This document shows positions 9,257 to 17,894 of a DNA stretch of 64,000 bases, piece by piece (position 1 is the first letter of the stretch; each line of letters begins with the position of its first letter). The translations under genes were made by a program, and so were the position numbers. The notes under the pieces are model-generated. The model did no database searches and had not been told where the DNA came from. It saw only the letters and a list, made by a program, of their open reading frames with translations. Origin of the DNA: Leptolyngbya sp. 'hensonii' (GTDB taxonomy: Bacteria > Cyanobacteriota > Cyanobacteriia > GCF-001939115); the NCBI RefSeq assembly GCF_001939115.1, contig NZ_MQTZ01000042.1, positions 220,034 to 284,033 of the forward strand. Direction: 5' to 3'.

Positions 9257-9706
9257 ATGGTACATGCTGCCGAGAATTCCATGGGCAAAATCATCACAAC
9301 TTTAACCGTGACCAATCGTTTTGATGAAGCTTTAGCTACGAACCACTACATTACGGCCAGCCAAGTCCGCTCTATCACGCTGAACAACGTGCTGGTGGAC
9401 AGCGGAGCCACCACCCTCTGCCTGCCCGCTGATATCATCGCCACCCTGGGCCTGGAGCTGTTGAAAGAAGTAGAAGTGGAAACAGCCAGAGGCATCAGTC
9501 GAGCGCGAGTGTTTCAGGATGCCAAAATTTCCTGTCTGGGACGGGAAGGCACCTTCGAATGTCTGGAGTTACCTGCAGGCAGAAATCCCCTCCTGGGTGT
9601 GATTCCTCTGGAAGCCCTGGGCCTGGAACTGGATTTGCAACGACAAAAATTGCGGCTATTGCCGATCGGTCCTTCCGAAACCTATCTGACCATTTTGTGT
9701 ACCTGA
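9257..9706 (+). CDS. Clan AA aspartic protease-like protein
   Basis: A small (149-residue) single-domain retropepsin-like protein. The catalytic signature is LVDSGATTLCLP (about residues 50-61), and the hydrophobic-hydrophobic-Gly partner motif is in NPLLGVIPLEALGLELD. Proteins of this size act as homodimers, each subunit giving one Asp. A strong ribosome site AGGAG (9244-9248) stands 8 nt before the ATG. Its last 25 bp overlap the convergent PLD-nuclease gene. Such proteins are widespread in cyanobacteria with unknown substrates; proteolysis is predicted, not shown. Confidence 0.8.
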   Translation: MVHAAENSMGKIITTLTVTNRFDEALATNHYITASQVRSITLNNVLVDSGATTLCLPADIIATLGLELLKEVEVETARGISRARVFQDAKISCLGREGTFECLELPAGRNPLLGVIPLEALGLELDLQRQKLRLLPIGPSETYLTILCT

Positions 9707-10635
9707 CGCATTGATCTTCTGGGAGGCGATTCTAGCAGCGGCTCTGGTGGTTCTGGTGGAGTTTCCGCATAGGCCATCAATCTCTGGCAAACAGCGTCAG
9801 GTAATTCCAGTACCAGCACGATTTCATAAAGTTTGTTGGTCCACATCTCTTCAAAGTCTTTGACTTCAGTTTGAACCCGCTCCTGATCGCCCCGCTTCCA
9901 GTTACAAAACACATGGAAGGATTCTAGATTTCGCTCCCAACCGGCCAGGGCTTCATTATTGGAACCATTAAAGGCGATTTTATTGCCTACACCATCTGTG
10001 AAAATTCCCACCTTTTCATGAAACTGGTCATAACTGGGATTCAGAAAGCCATCTGGACTGACTGGAATCGCAATCCGAATGTCCAGACGGTTCTGTTTAA
10101 CCAGTAAGCCCAAAATCTTTAATTGATCCTCCTGAAAAGAATTTTCAGGTTCTTGTAGCGTCTTCAGAAGATTCTCTACCAGTAAGGCTTGTGCAGTATC
10201 TAAGCATGTCTCGTCTAAAGTCTCTTCCTGGGAAGACTTCGTTGACTTTTTAGCCGCTCGACTGCCATGGTACTGCTTATAAGCACCGACAATCTCCCGG
10301 TAATCCCGATCGTTGAATGGATAACTCATCAGCAAGCGCATTTTGCCCGGATGGTCTAGCAACAACTCCAGACCCTGGGCAACTCGGCTCAAATTGGCGC
10401 TGGAAAAGTGACCGGACTTGCGATCGTACTGCACAGCATGGCCCAAAACTGGGAGATAAAACTCTGTATAGGGATTATCTCGATAGGTGGAGTACTTCTT
10501 TTGCAAGCCCAAGTCTCGAAACGATAAGATCTGTTCCTCTTGTTGCTCAGGCTCATGCAGACCCAGATCCAGTTGCTGTTCTAATGGCGTTGCAACAGAT
10601 GCTGTCTTTTTGATTCTGCCTAAGTTCTTAGACAT
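9682..10635 (-). CDS. Stand-alone phospholipase D-type nuclease domain
   Basis: The 317-residue protein resembles the N-terminal PLD nuclease module usually fused to SF2 helicases in DNA-processing or defence proteins. A Q/E-rich start is followed by FYLPVLGHAVQYDRKSGHFS and the HxK-type motif FHEKVGIFTD...AFNGSNNEALAGW (about 205-235), with His, Lys and the downstream Asn/Glu retained. Only one HxK motif is seen, so it should dimerise. The frame ends shortly after the domain in a Pro-rich stretch (TPPEPPEPLLESPP), where fused relatives continue into a helicase; none follows, because the next DNA is the convergent protease gene. It is either a natural single-domain form or a truncated remnant. 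Confidence 0.6.
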   Translation of the reverse strand: MSKNLGRIKKTASVATPLEQQLDLGLHEPEQQEEQILSFRDLGLQKKYSTYRDNPYTEFYLPVLGHAVQYDRKSGHFSSANLSRVAQGLELLLDHPGKMRLLMSYPFNDRDYREIVGAYKQYHGSRAAKKSTKSSQEETLDETCLDTAQALLVENLLKTLQEPENSFQEDQLKILGLLVKQNRLDIRIAIPVSPDGFLNPSYDQFHEKVGIFTDGVGNKIAFNGSNNEALAGWERNLESFHVFCNWKRGDQERVQTEVKDFEEMWTNKLYEIVLVLELPDAVCQRLMAYAETPPEPPEPLLESPPRRSMRQVHKMVR

Positions 10636-10796
10636 CCGCTATCACAAATTGAGAGCTGATCGAATACCGTTATAGCCTTTCCCAGAAGCACGAGGAGCGA
10701 AACAGCGCTACCCAGGCATAATCAATGGAGATCGTCTACTCGACCCAACGATTGGCAGTCCTGGATTTTGCCCGTTTAGCCTCCGCAAGCAAAGAA

Positions 10797-10820
10797 GGTG
10801 GGGGCTTTACCCTCCCCACC
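10797..10820 (-). terminator. Hairpin downstream of the radical SAM gene
   Basis: GGTGGGG (10797-10803) pairs with CCCCACC (10814-10820) around a 10-nt loop, 30 bp past the radical SAM stop codon. On the minus strand it is followed by TTCTTTGC, a weak T-rich tract. It probably ends that transcript. Confidence 0.5.
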
Positions 10821-10849
10821 CTCAATTTACACCCTCATGCATCAAGGCA

Positions 10850-12427
10850 CTAAACGGTCACTTTCACGGGAGCAAGCTGTTGGGCCTCTTGGGCTTGCGC
10901 CTGATGATAAGCAGCCAGTTGGGCCTCAACCTGCTGCCTCACAATTTCTCGATATTCGAGGAAATGCTCATTATGGGCACAAACAGATAGATATTGTTCG
11001 GCAACCTTCGGGTTGGCAATTAGAATATGGGCCAGATGATGCCAGAACTTCCAGCGGGTGTTCCGCACCACCCCCTGCCGCCAGCACACCAGCAGCAAGG
11101 CCCGCACCATCACCCATTCTGGCCACTTAGGTGCAGGCTGGACTCTGGGTGCCCCCAGCTTCAAGAAATAGCGATAGACCCGATCGAGATACTGCACCGG
11201 CTCATAGAGCTGGCAAAACGCCTCCACATACTCCCGAGCAATTTCTTCCACCGGTCGAGTTGGGACAAAGTTCATCAAACTCGTCTGATTCAGCAGACTA
11301 TCCTCAGCCCACAGCCGCCCCTCTTTCTTGAGCCGATGCCAGAGGGCCGTATGGGGCAGGGCCTGCAACATGGAGAACGTGGTGGTAGGGATGGCCGTCA
11401 GTTCAGCAAACTCCGCAATCCGTTGACCAGCCCCCGACTTCTCCCCATCAAAGCCGATGATGAATCCGGCCATCACGCGCAATCCCGCTCGGGTCACCTT
11501 GTCGATCGACTCCAGCAAGGGAGAGCGGGTATTTTGAAACTTCTTGGTCAGAGAGAGACTATCCTGATCCGGCGTTTCGATCCCCATAAACACGGCTGCA
11601 AAGTTGCAGGCCAGCATCAGATCAATCATCTCATCGTCTTCAGCCAGATCCAGGGAGGCTTCTGTGTCAAATCGGAAGGGATACTGGTGCTCCCGCTGCC
11701 AGACTTGCAATTCCTTCAGCAGCAGCTTGACATTTCGCTTATTGCCAATGAAGTTGTCATCCACCATAAAGACGCCACCACGCCAGCCCAAATCATACAG
11801 GCACTGCAGTTCGGCAATCAGTTGGGATGGATTTTTAGTTCGGGGTTTGCGCCCATAAAGCACAATAATGTCGCAGAATTCGCACTGGAAGGGGCAGCCT
11901 CGGGAAAATTGCACCGACATTGAGTCGTAGACAGCCATTTCCAGCAAATCGTAGCGAGGAATGGGCGTCGTGGTGACATCGGGTTTCTCCCCATTGGCCG
12001 TAAAGACGCCCCGGCTTTCACCGCGCTCCAGGGCTGCCACAAACATTGGCAAGGTGATTTCCCCCTCATCCAGAATCAGAAAATCTGCCCCAGCCATCTC
12101 CATATCCGCAGGAATAGAGGTGGGATATGGGCCGCCTACAGCTACCCGCTTACCCCGTCGCTTTGCTTCCTGTACCTGGGCAATCATGTCTTCCTTCTGA
12201 ACAATCATGCCGGAGAAGATGACGATATCAGCCCAGGCCCATTCTTCCTCCGTCACCGATCGCACATTGCGATCGACCAGCCTGAACTCCCAGTCCTGAG
12301 GTAAAATTGCCGCCACCGTGATCAGGCCTAGGGGAGGAAGCAATACCTTCCGGTCAACCAATTCCAGGATCTTTTCGTAGGACCAGAGGGTTTTCGGAAA
12401 CAGGGGATAGATCAGCAGTGCTCGCAT
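10850..12427 (-). CDS. B12-binding-domain radical SAM protein
   Basis: An iron-sulfur enzyme with an N-terminal cobalamin-binding-type Rossmann domain (about 1-150), a radical SAM domain whose cluster motif is SRGCPFQCEFCDIIVLYGR, and a C-terminal DUF4070-like region with MGIETPDQDSL and GFIIGFDGE. ATG at 12427 is chosen because AAGGA lies 4 nt upstream; the ATG at 12448 has its nearest such site 16 nt away. Length 525. The family includes the C-2 hopanoid methylase HpnP and several cyanobacterial paralogues of unknown function. An HpnB-like gene lies elsewhere in the window, but that is not linkage, so I give no symbol. It stands alone, with about 470 bp of non-coding sequence upstream. Confidence 0.8.
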   Translation of the reverse strand: MRALLIYPLFPKTLWSYEKILELVDRKVLLPPLGLITVAAILPQDWEFRLVDRNVRSVTEEEWAWADIVIFSGMIVQKEDMIAQVQEAKRRGKRVAVGGPYPTSIPADMEMAGADFLILDEGEITLPMFVAALERGESRGVFTANGEKPDVTTTPIPRYDLLEMAVYDSMSVQFSRGCPFQCEFCDIIVLYGRKPRTKNPSQLIAELQCLYDLGWRGGVFMVDDNFIGNKRNVKLLLKELQVWQREHQYPFRFDTEASLDLAEDDEMIDLMLACNFAAVFMGIETPDQDSLSLTKKFQNTRSPLLESIDKVTRAGLRVMAGFIIGFDGEKSGAGQRIAEFAELTAIPTTTFSMLQALPHTALWHRLKKEGRLWAEDSLLNQTSLMNFVPTRPVEEIAREYVEAFCQLYEPVQYLDRVYRYFLKLGAPRVQPAPKWPEWVMVRALLLVCWRQGVVRNTRWKFWHHLAHILIANPKVAEQYLSVCAHNEHFLEYREIVRQQVEAQLAAYHQAQAQEAQQLAPVKVTV

Positions 12428-12922
12428 TAAATCCTTTCCTTGAGACATGTTGTGCTACCAAGTACTCCTTGATCAGGCTCATCATCCTGATACCGAAGCG
12501 TCCGCTAGGCGATCGTACAGGTGTTTAAAAAAGCACAGGCCGGTGGAACTGGTACTCCTCATTATCCAGTAAAACTCTTGACTTATGCTGGTTTTTACTG
12601 GTCGAACGCCTCTGAGTGGACTTTGTTAGTAAATATTGTGAATGGCATTGCAGTTTTAAGTGCATTGGTAATCAAACGGGACTGCTTTATATCTGACTTT
12701 GTTTCCGCAAGCTCTTTTATTGAGTGCATCCCACTTTTGTAGCCCACCCTGCGGGAAGCAAGCTACACCCTAAATCCCTCTCCCAGAACGGGAGAGGGAC
12801 TTTGAATCTGGCTCCCCTTCTCCCAAAAAGGGAGAAGGGGCTGGGGGATGTAGACGCGCAGCGGCTTCCCCTTGGGTGGGCAACCTTGCAAAACTGGGAT
12901 GCTCTCCTTTTATTGCCACAAG
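12428..12922. other. Non-coding stretch with an inverted-repeat-rich dispersed element
   Basis: About 495 bp without a credible gene. The first half is AT-richer than its surroundings. The second half carries GTAGCCCACCCTGCGGG-type sequence and the two hairpins listed separately. Such blocks resemble the small dispersed repeats common between cyanobacterial genes. Confidence 0.5.
12776..12840. repeat. Two adjacent C-rich/G-rich hairpins
   Basis: Hairpin one: CCCTCTCCC (12776-12784) with GGGAGAGGG (12790-12798). Hairpin two: CCCCTTCTCCC (12814-12824) with GGGAGAAGGGG (12830-12840) around an AAAAA loop. Both stems are perfect and their sequences resemble each other. They could be a repeat element or a bidirectional terminator between the radical SAM promoter side and the hydrolase 3' end. 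Confidence 0.65.
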
Positions 12923-13573
12923 CTACATAACTTGTGCCAAAGCACAGAATTTCTGAATCTCTATCCAGATGGAAGCGATCACATCGGTCAGCCCATGGTC
13001 GCTCTCCAGTTCCATTAAGGTGACCCAGGGGCGGGCAGATGCAAACCGACGACTGGCGGCAATCGGAATCGTGTCATCCGATCGGCCATGCAGAATCAGG
13101 GTTGGCACCGATCGCTGCAGGTCCTCATCCCGATACTGCTGGGCATCAGTCATAAACCCATAGTGGAGGGGGAGCCTACTCTGTTCAATGTAGTGATAAA
13201 TTGACAGATAACCTTCTGTTGCCCAGAGTTGTTGCTGGGCCGCGCCCAGGCGGGGCAACCAGTGATCCAAGAACTGAAAGGCGGGAGCCAGTAGCACCAG
13301 CCGCTCTACCTGGCGCTGGCGCTGGGCCAGCCAAGCCGCCGTCAGCCCTCCAAAACTGGAACCAATCAGAGTCACTGGGGTGACTGGCAATTCGGCTTCT
13401 ACCTGCTGAATCTGACGGGTTAGGGTCAGGTGGGAGAAATCCCCCTGATTCAAATCTGGGATCTGGAGGGCAAGACCCAACTCAGTGAAGCGATTTGCCA
13501 AATATTGAGCCTTCGCAGATCGAGGGCCAGAGGCAAATCCATGCAGGTAAAGGTAGGTGGTCATTGACCCCAT
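12923..13573 (-). CDS. YqiA/YcfP-type alpha/beta hydrolase
   Basis: A small single-domain serine hydrolase of 216 residues. It begins close to TYLYLHGFASGPRSAKA, with nucleophile elbow GSSFGGL (Ser), acid region PTLILHGRSDDTIP (Asp) and ESDHGLTD (His), giving a complete triad. The ATG at 13573 shares one base with the TGA of the DUF1501 gene (TGATG); a second in-frame ATG at 13564 is possible. It is the last gene of the minus-strand run that starts with the ECF sigma factor. The natural substrate is unknown; relatives are called esterases. Confidence 0.82.
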   Translation of the reverse strand: MGSMTTYLYLHGFASGPRSAKAQYLANRFTELGLALQIPDLNQGDFSHLTLTRQIQQVEAELPVTPVTLIGSSFGGLTAAWLAQRQRQVERLVLLAPAFQFLDHWLPRLGAAQQQLWATEGYLSIYHYIEQSRLPLHYGFMTDAQQYRDEDLQRSVPTLILHGRSDDTIPIAASRRFASARPWVTLMELESDHGLTDVIASIWIEIQKFCALAQVM

Positions 13574-14799
13574 CACATGATTTTGACTGACTGATCGAAG
13601 CCATATTTTGGGAAAACCTGGGCCAGTTGCGCCTGATCCAGGCCCAGATGGTTCTGTAACAGAGGGCTGAGCACCGATCGGAAATCTGTGGTGATGGCCA
13701 GATCCCGACCTTCATACAATTGGGCCGTTGCCAGACCAGGCCACTGACCATAAACCTGCCCCCCTTTGATCGGTCCCCCCATAGCCCACAGAACATTGCC
13801 ATGGCCATGATCCGTCCCCCCATTTCCATTCTCCCGCAGGGTTCGACCAAATTCTGACATCACTAGAATCACGGTTTCCCCGTAAATGGGCTTCAGTTCC
13901 TCCACTAGAGTGGCCAGCCCCTGGGCCAGCCAGTTCAATCGGGTGGCTAACTGGCCCTTACTGCTTCCCTGATTCACATGGGTATCCCAGCCTCCCACGG
14001 CCAGAAAGCCCAGTTGTACCTGGGGATCCCGTACCATCAGGCGGGCCAACCGGCGAGCATCCCCAGCTAGGCCTGCTGCCCCAGGAGCCCCGTTGTCGGC
14101 CATTTGCATATCAGCCTGTAACTCCTTCAGGATTTCCTGGCGGGCTAGTTGGCCTTCCTGGTAAGCCTGACTGAGGGTATCTTTGCCATTGTAAAGCCGA
14201 TCGAAGGCCGTCCTGATCTGGGAGCGATCCAGAGGCGTGAGCCGGGTTGCATTCCGACCTGTGGGCAGACTGGCCACTGTCATCGGCCCACTCAGGATCC
14301 GGGGTGTGGTACTCCCGACATTCACAGCTCGGACGGGGCTACGACCCGGCAGGGTGGCCATCAACCGGTTCATCCAACCGTCACGGGTGGTTTTGATCCC
14401 GGGTGTACCTGTCTCCATGTAGTCCTGAGCCTCGAAGTGGGAACGGGTGGCATCGGGGGAACCACAGGCCTGGACAAAGGCCAGACTGCGCTGTTGCCAG
14501 AGGGGAAACAGCGATCGCAGGGCAGGATGGAGCCCAAAACGTTTATCTAACGGGAGAATACTGCCCTCCCCACCAGGACGGGGCAGGGCAATCCGGGGAC
14601 GGGCCTCGTAATAGGCCGTCTCCCTGTAGGGGACAACCACGCTCAGACCATCCACCGCTCCCCGCAGGAAGACGACAATCAGACGTTTGGGCTTAGCTGT
14701 CTGGGCTGGACTACGGTAGGCCCAGCCCTGGACTCCGACCGTTACGATCGTCGCCGTGGCACCCAGAGTTGTTTGTTGAAGAAACTGGCGTCTGTGCAT
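13573..14799 (-). CDS. DUF1501 family protein with Tat signal
   Basis: Exported by the Tat route, judging from RRQFLQQTTLGATATIV at the N-terminus. The DUF1501 fold is related to the alkaline phosphatase/sulfatase superfamily: LIVVFLRGAVDGLSVVVPY near the start, VGGWDTHVNQ in the middle and VILVMSEFGRTLRENGNGGTDHG, which holds the putative metal-site Asp/His residues. Length 408. Start codon lies 4 bp from the DUF1800 stop. DUF1800 and DUF1501 genes are paired in very many bacteria and their joint function is unknown. Confidence 0.88.
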   Translation of the reverse strand: MHRRQFLQQTTLGATATIVTVGVQGWAYRSPAQTAKPKRLIVVFLRGAVDGLSVVVPYRETAYYEARPRIALPRPGGEGSILPLDKRFGLHPALRSLFPLWQQRSLAFVQACGSPDATRSHFEAQDYMETGTPGIKTTRDGWMNRLMATLPGRSPVRAVNVGSTTPRILSGPMTVASLPTGRNATRLTPLDRSQIRTAFDRLYNGKDTLSQAYQEGQLARQEILKELQADMQMADNGAPGAAGLAGDARRLARLMVRDPQVQLGFLAVGGWDTHVNQGSSKGQLATRLNWLAQGLATLVEELKPIYGETVILVMSEFGRTLRENGNGGTDHGHGNVLWAMGGPIKGGQVYGQWPGLATAQLYEGRDLAITTDFRSVLSPLLQNHLGLDQAQLAQVFPKYGFDQSVKIM

Positions 14800-14802
14800 G
14801 GA

Positions 14803-16287
14803 TTAGCGCCTCATAAACTCAGGACTACCGAGAATCAGTGCCGCCCGGAGCTGGGGTGGACTCTGGGCGATCGCAGTGGTGGTATTCGGTGAAAACCGAT
14901 CGCCCAGGGTTTGGGCCAGACGGATCCCATCTACGGATGGAACAGGCTTCCCGCTGGCCTTAATACCCGCCGATAATGCGGGCAGGCGACCGCTAGCTAG
15001 GACCGTAGCAAAATTGAGGCGACGGGTCATGGCATCGGCATTCAACCAGGCGTCCTGAGTGTTCTTGTAGCCATCGGGAGTCTGGCAGCCATAGAGGGGC
15101 ATGCCCATCTGCTGCAACTGCCCCAGGATCGGTCGGAAGTTGGGGAGGTCTGTGCCTGTGGCCCGCAGCGAAGACACCACGTACTGATAGGGTGTCTTAA
15201 ACTTGGCTCCATAGGACTGGGTATCCCAGAATTCTGGACTCTGGAACAGGGTGCGCAGAACTTCCCGCAGATCACCATCGGTGGCCTGAAACCGCTGGGT
15301 TAAGCGTTCGACCAGGGTCTGAGGAGGCCGATCGGCGACAAAATACTGAGCCAGTTTGTAGCTGATGTGGCGGGCAGTGGCTGGATGGCGGGCCAGGATG
15401 TCCAGGGCTGTTTCTACTTCGGCAATACCGCTTCCTTTGATGGTTTGTCCGAGGAAGACCTTATCCCCAAAGTCATGGCGTTGGGCTTCAAAGCAAAATC
15501 CGTTGTTAGTCACTGCCTCTGGCTGGTTGGGACGGCAGAACCCCCATCCAGTCAGGATACGAGCCAGGGCAATCACATCCTGCTGGGTGTATCCTCCTTT
15601 CACCCCCAGCGTATGGAGTTCCATCAATTCACGGGCATAGTTCTCGTTTAACCCCCGGAAGCGGCCACGGGCCCCAGAGCTATTGGGGGCTGTATTCTGC
15701 CAGTTATCCAGGTAAAACAGCATGGCTGGATGGCGAGCGGTGGCCTCCAGAAGATCGCGGAAGCGTCCCAAGGTATGGGGACGGATCGCCTGTTGTTCGT
15801 AGGAGCCTACCAAAACCCGGTCCAGTCCTTTCCCGGCAAAGACGTTGAAGTGGTTATACCAGAAGTCGGTCAGCACTTCCTGAAGCTGGCGGGGGCTGTC
15901 GATCGCCCGCAGAAGTCGTGCTGTCATGGCCTCTTCCAGCACCTGCCGGGGCAGATTTGCAGTGGCGGATTGTCCCTGTTGGCGCTGCATGCGGGCTAAC
16001 CGGAAACTCTGGATTAACTGGGTGGGGGGGAGTTTCAAGGTTTCCAATTGGGTCAGTTTTGCAGTCAGGGTGGCGGGTTCCTGGATAGAGTCGGGGGATA
16101 GCTGCTCCTGGATGTAGCGTTTGACTCCGATCGTGGCTACCCGGTCTATATCTCCAGGGCGGGGACCATACCCCAGGCGATTCAACACATGCAGGACCTG
16201 GGGATCGGCAGGTTGGCTGGCTGCCTGGGCGGAGAATGATGTGCCGCATATCAGGAGAAGGGTGATGATCCAGTATCTTGGGGGCAT
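14803..16287 (-). CDS. DUF1800 family exported protein
   Basis: A 494-residue protein with a Sec signal peptide (YWIITLLLICGTSFSAQA). The DUF1800 core starts at VLHVLNRLGYGPRPGDID and includes TDFWYNHFNVFAGK, NENYARELMELHTLGVKGGYTQQDV and ILTGWGF. These conserved His/Asn/Glu/Tyr positions hint at an enzymatic or binding site, but no activity is established for the family. It lies directly upstream of the DUF1501 partner. Confidence 0.88.
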   Translation of the reverse strand: MPPRYWIITLLLICGTSFSAQAASQPADPQVLHVLNRLGYGPRPGDIDRVATIGVKRYIQEQLSPDSIQEPATLTAKLTQLETLKLPPTQLIQSFRLARMQRQQGQSATANLPRQVLEEAMTARLLRAIDSPRQLQEVLTDFWYNHFNVFAGKGLDRVLVGSYEQQAIRPHTLGRFRDLLEATARHPAMLFYLDNWQNTAPNSSGARGRFRGLNENYARELMELHTLGVKGGYTQQDVIALARILTGWGFCRPNQPEAVTNNGFCFEAQRHDFGDKVFLGQTIKGSGIAEVETALDILARHPATARHISYKLAQYFVADRPPQTLVERLTQRFQATDGDLREVLRTLFQSPEFWDTQSYGAKFKTPYQYVVSSLRATGTDLPNFRPILGQLQQMGMPLYGCQTPDGYKNTQDAWLNADAMTRRLNFATVLASGRLPALSAGIKASGKPVPSVDGIRLAQTLGDRFSPNTTTAIAQSPPQLRAALILGSPEFMRR

Positions 16288-16334
16288 ATGGGGGGGTTGG
16301 GGAGGAAATTAACCGCAGAGGCACGGAGAATTTG

Positions 16335-16787
16335 CTAGAAGTCCGATCGATTGTCGCGGCGGTTTTGCATAATTTCAGCAAATTTGCGCCGCTGCTCTGG
16401 GGTCAGGATGTCGCGGATGTCGAGCATACTGTTGAACTGGATTTCGGTCAGTTGCTGACGCAGGCTCTCGACCTGGCGAAATTTATCCAGAACCTGCCCT
16501 TTGGAAGCGGTTCCTGCCATCAGACCACGTAGTTCGCGTTGTGCCTGCTGGAGGACTTCCCGTTTCTGGGCAATTTGGCTTTTGTACTGGTTGCGAATGG
16601 CCTGCATCCGCTGAATCTGAGACTGGGAAAGGTTCAGCTCTTTGAGGATGCCTCCGGCAGGACGACGCTGAGCCAACAACAGGGGAGCCTCAACCTCGGT
16701 AGGCAAAGGGAGCGATTGCCCTAGGGTTGTGGGTGCCCCCAAGCACAGCAAAACACTGGTCAGGGCCAATACACGAGGTAAAAACAT
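16335..16787 (-). CDS. Spy/CpxP-like LTXXQ periplasmic protein
   Basis: A small (150-residue) secreted helical protein. After a signal peptide (FLPRVLALTSVLLCLG) the mature part carries LNLSQSQIQRMQAIRNQYKS and a second repeat ending LTPEQRRKFAEIM, the LTxxQ signature of Spy, CpxP and ZraP. ATG at 16787 is favoured by AGGTGA a few bases upstream; GTG at 16796 is in frame. It lies between the anti-sigma and DUF1800 genes. In other bacteria such proteins chaperone periplasmic proteins or sense stress or metals. A regulatory role with the ECF pair is inference. Confidence 0.8.
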   Translation of the reverse strand: MFLPRVLALTSVLLCLGAPTTLGQSLPLPTEVEAPLLLAQRRPAGGILKELNLSQSQIQRMQAIRNQYKSQIAQKREVLQQAQRELRGLMAGTASKGQVLDKFRQVESLRQQLTEIQFNSMLDIRDILTPEQRRKFAEIMQNRRDNRSDF

Positions 16788-16802
16788 TGAAATCACCTGC
16801 TT

Positions 16803-17219
16803 TTAAGAGTCGGAATTATTCTGGGAGTCTTCTGGGGGAAAGAACTCCATGGTTGACGTATCATCGTAAACCGCCCCATTCCAGTTCTTTTCCAGAAACG
16901 CTTCCAATTGGGTCAGATCTTCTGAGTTGGGTTGGGGGGGGGGCGTTGTCCGATAGGTGATTAAGGCAACCAGTAAACTGGCGGCGATCGCAGGCGGCAC
17001 CAGCCACCATGCAGGCCGGGTAAGGGGACGGGGTCGCTGGACCGATCGTGGACCTTTTGGGGGACGTTCCAGCAGGGCAACCGTTCCAGAGCGATGAGGA
17101 GGTGCCTCCAGAGCCGCCATGATCCGGTCCTCCAGATCGGGTGCACCAGGAGGCACATCAGGCCGATGCTGCCGCAGAAAAGCCGTTAGACGCTGATCAT
17201 TCTCAGGCAATTGAGTCAT
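16803..17219 (-). CDS. Putative membrane anti-sigma factor
   Basis: A 138-residue protein with an N-terminal cytoplasmic region (MTQLPENDQRLTAFLRQHRP), a basic linker, one membrane helix (WWLVPPAIAASLLVALITY, about 77-96) and a short C-terminal tail rich in acidic residues and Asn. ATG at 17219 overlaps the sigma factor TGA (ATGA), so translation is coupled. Position, size and topology are those of an ECF anti-sigma factor, but there is no zinc-binding HxxxCxxC motif, so it is not a classical ZAS protein. The longer upstream frame to 17549 is only the sigma gene in another frame. Confidence 0.7.
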   Translation of the reverse strand: MTQLPENDQRLTAFLRQHRPDVPPGAPDLEDRIMAALEAPPHRSGTVALLERPPKGPRSVQRPRPLTRPAWWLVPPAIAASLLVALITYRTTPPPQPNSEDLTQLEAFLEKNWNGAVYDDTSTMEFFPPEDSQNNSDS

Positions 17220-17797
17220 GGCTGGACTCCTTCTTTCTCTAAAAACTGCCGCATGGCAGCACGGGCATGAAATAACCGAGATTTTACCGTACCCACTGGA
17301 ATTCCCAGAACCTCGGCAACCTCCTTCTGGGGAACTTCTTCCAAATCGTGAAGCACCAGCACACTGCGATGCTCCAGACTGAGATGGGTTAACCCCCGTT
17401 GTACCAGATCCTGATAGTGGAGATGCATCAGATCCGGCCCTTCGTGCTGGACAGACGCCATATTGGTGATCATCTGCAGCCGCGATCGCCCCTGAGCAAA
17501 GGACTGGCGCTGGTCGGAGGCCACATTCCAGGTAATGCGATACAGCCAAGTGGCAAACTTGGCACTCTGGCGAAACTGGGGTAACCCTTTCCAGGCCCGG
17601 AGGAAAACTTCCTGAACCAAATCATCCAGGGTAGAAGACCCACAGAGTTGGTAAAGAATGGACCGAACCCGCTGCTGGTGACGACGATAGAGCTGACGAA
17701 AGCTCTGACGATCTCCTTTTAAACAGAGCTGGACCAGATAATTATCAGGACGATTATCAGACTGGCCAGCGGACTGATCATCCATTAATGCATCCAC
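17216..17797 (-). CDS. ECF-type RNA polymerase sigma factor
   Basis: A 193-residue group 4 sigma factor. Region 2 has YRRHQQRVRSILYQLCGSSTLDDLVQEVFLRAWKGL, with the core-binding and -10-melting helices (FATWLYRITWNVASDQRQ). Region 4 has LSLEHRSVLVLHDLEEVPQKEVAEVLGIPVGTVKSRLFHARAAM, the -35-recognising helix-turn-helix. It leads a minus-strand operon: anti-sigma, LTXXQ protein, DUF1800, DUF1501, hydrolase. The likely output is an envelope-stress response that includes this operon (inference). The start could be the second Met, four codons in. Confidence 0.9.
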   Translation of the reverse strand: MDALMDDQSAGQSDNRPDNYLVQLCLKGDRQSFRQLYRRHQQRVRSILYQLCGSSTLDDLVQEVFLRAWKGLPQFRQSAKFATWLYRITWNVASDQRQSFAQGRSRLQMITNMASVQHEGPDLMHLHYQDLVQRGLTHLSLEHRSVLVLHDLEEVPQKEVAEVLGIPVGTVKSRLFHARAAMRQFLEKEGVQP

Positions 17798-17894
17798 CCG
17801 TGGGACTCCCTTCGTCTAAGTGAGGCAACACTCTACCTGCAGTATTCCCATCTTCAGTCGGGACGTTACTGGATGGGGCCTGGCTGGATAGGTG

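Noticed and set aside
11027..11923. Long plus-strand frame of 298 codons
   Set aside because: Antisense to the radical SAM gene, which has a complete cluster motif.
10850..12427. Assignment as hopanoid C-2 methylase (hpnP)
   Set aside because: The family match is real but several paralogues look alike; the HpnB-like gene is 9 kb away and not linked.
12521..12742. Plus-strand open frame of 73 codons
   Set aside because: GTG start without ribosome site, no recognisable motif, and it runs into the dispersed repeat block.
17220..17549. Upstream extension of the anti-sigma gene
   Set aside because: It lies entirely within the sigma factor gene in another frame; ATG at 17219 overlaps the sigma stop codon.
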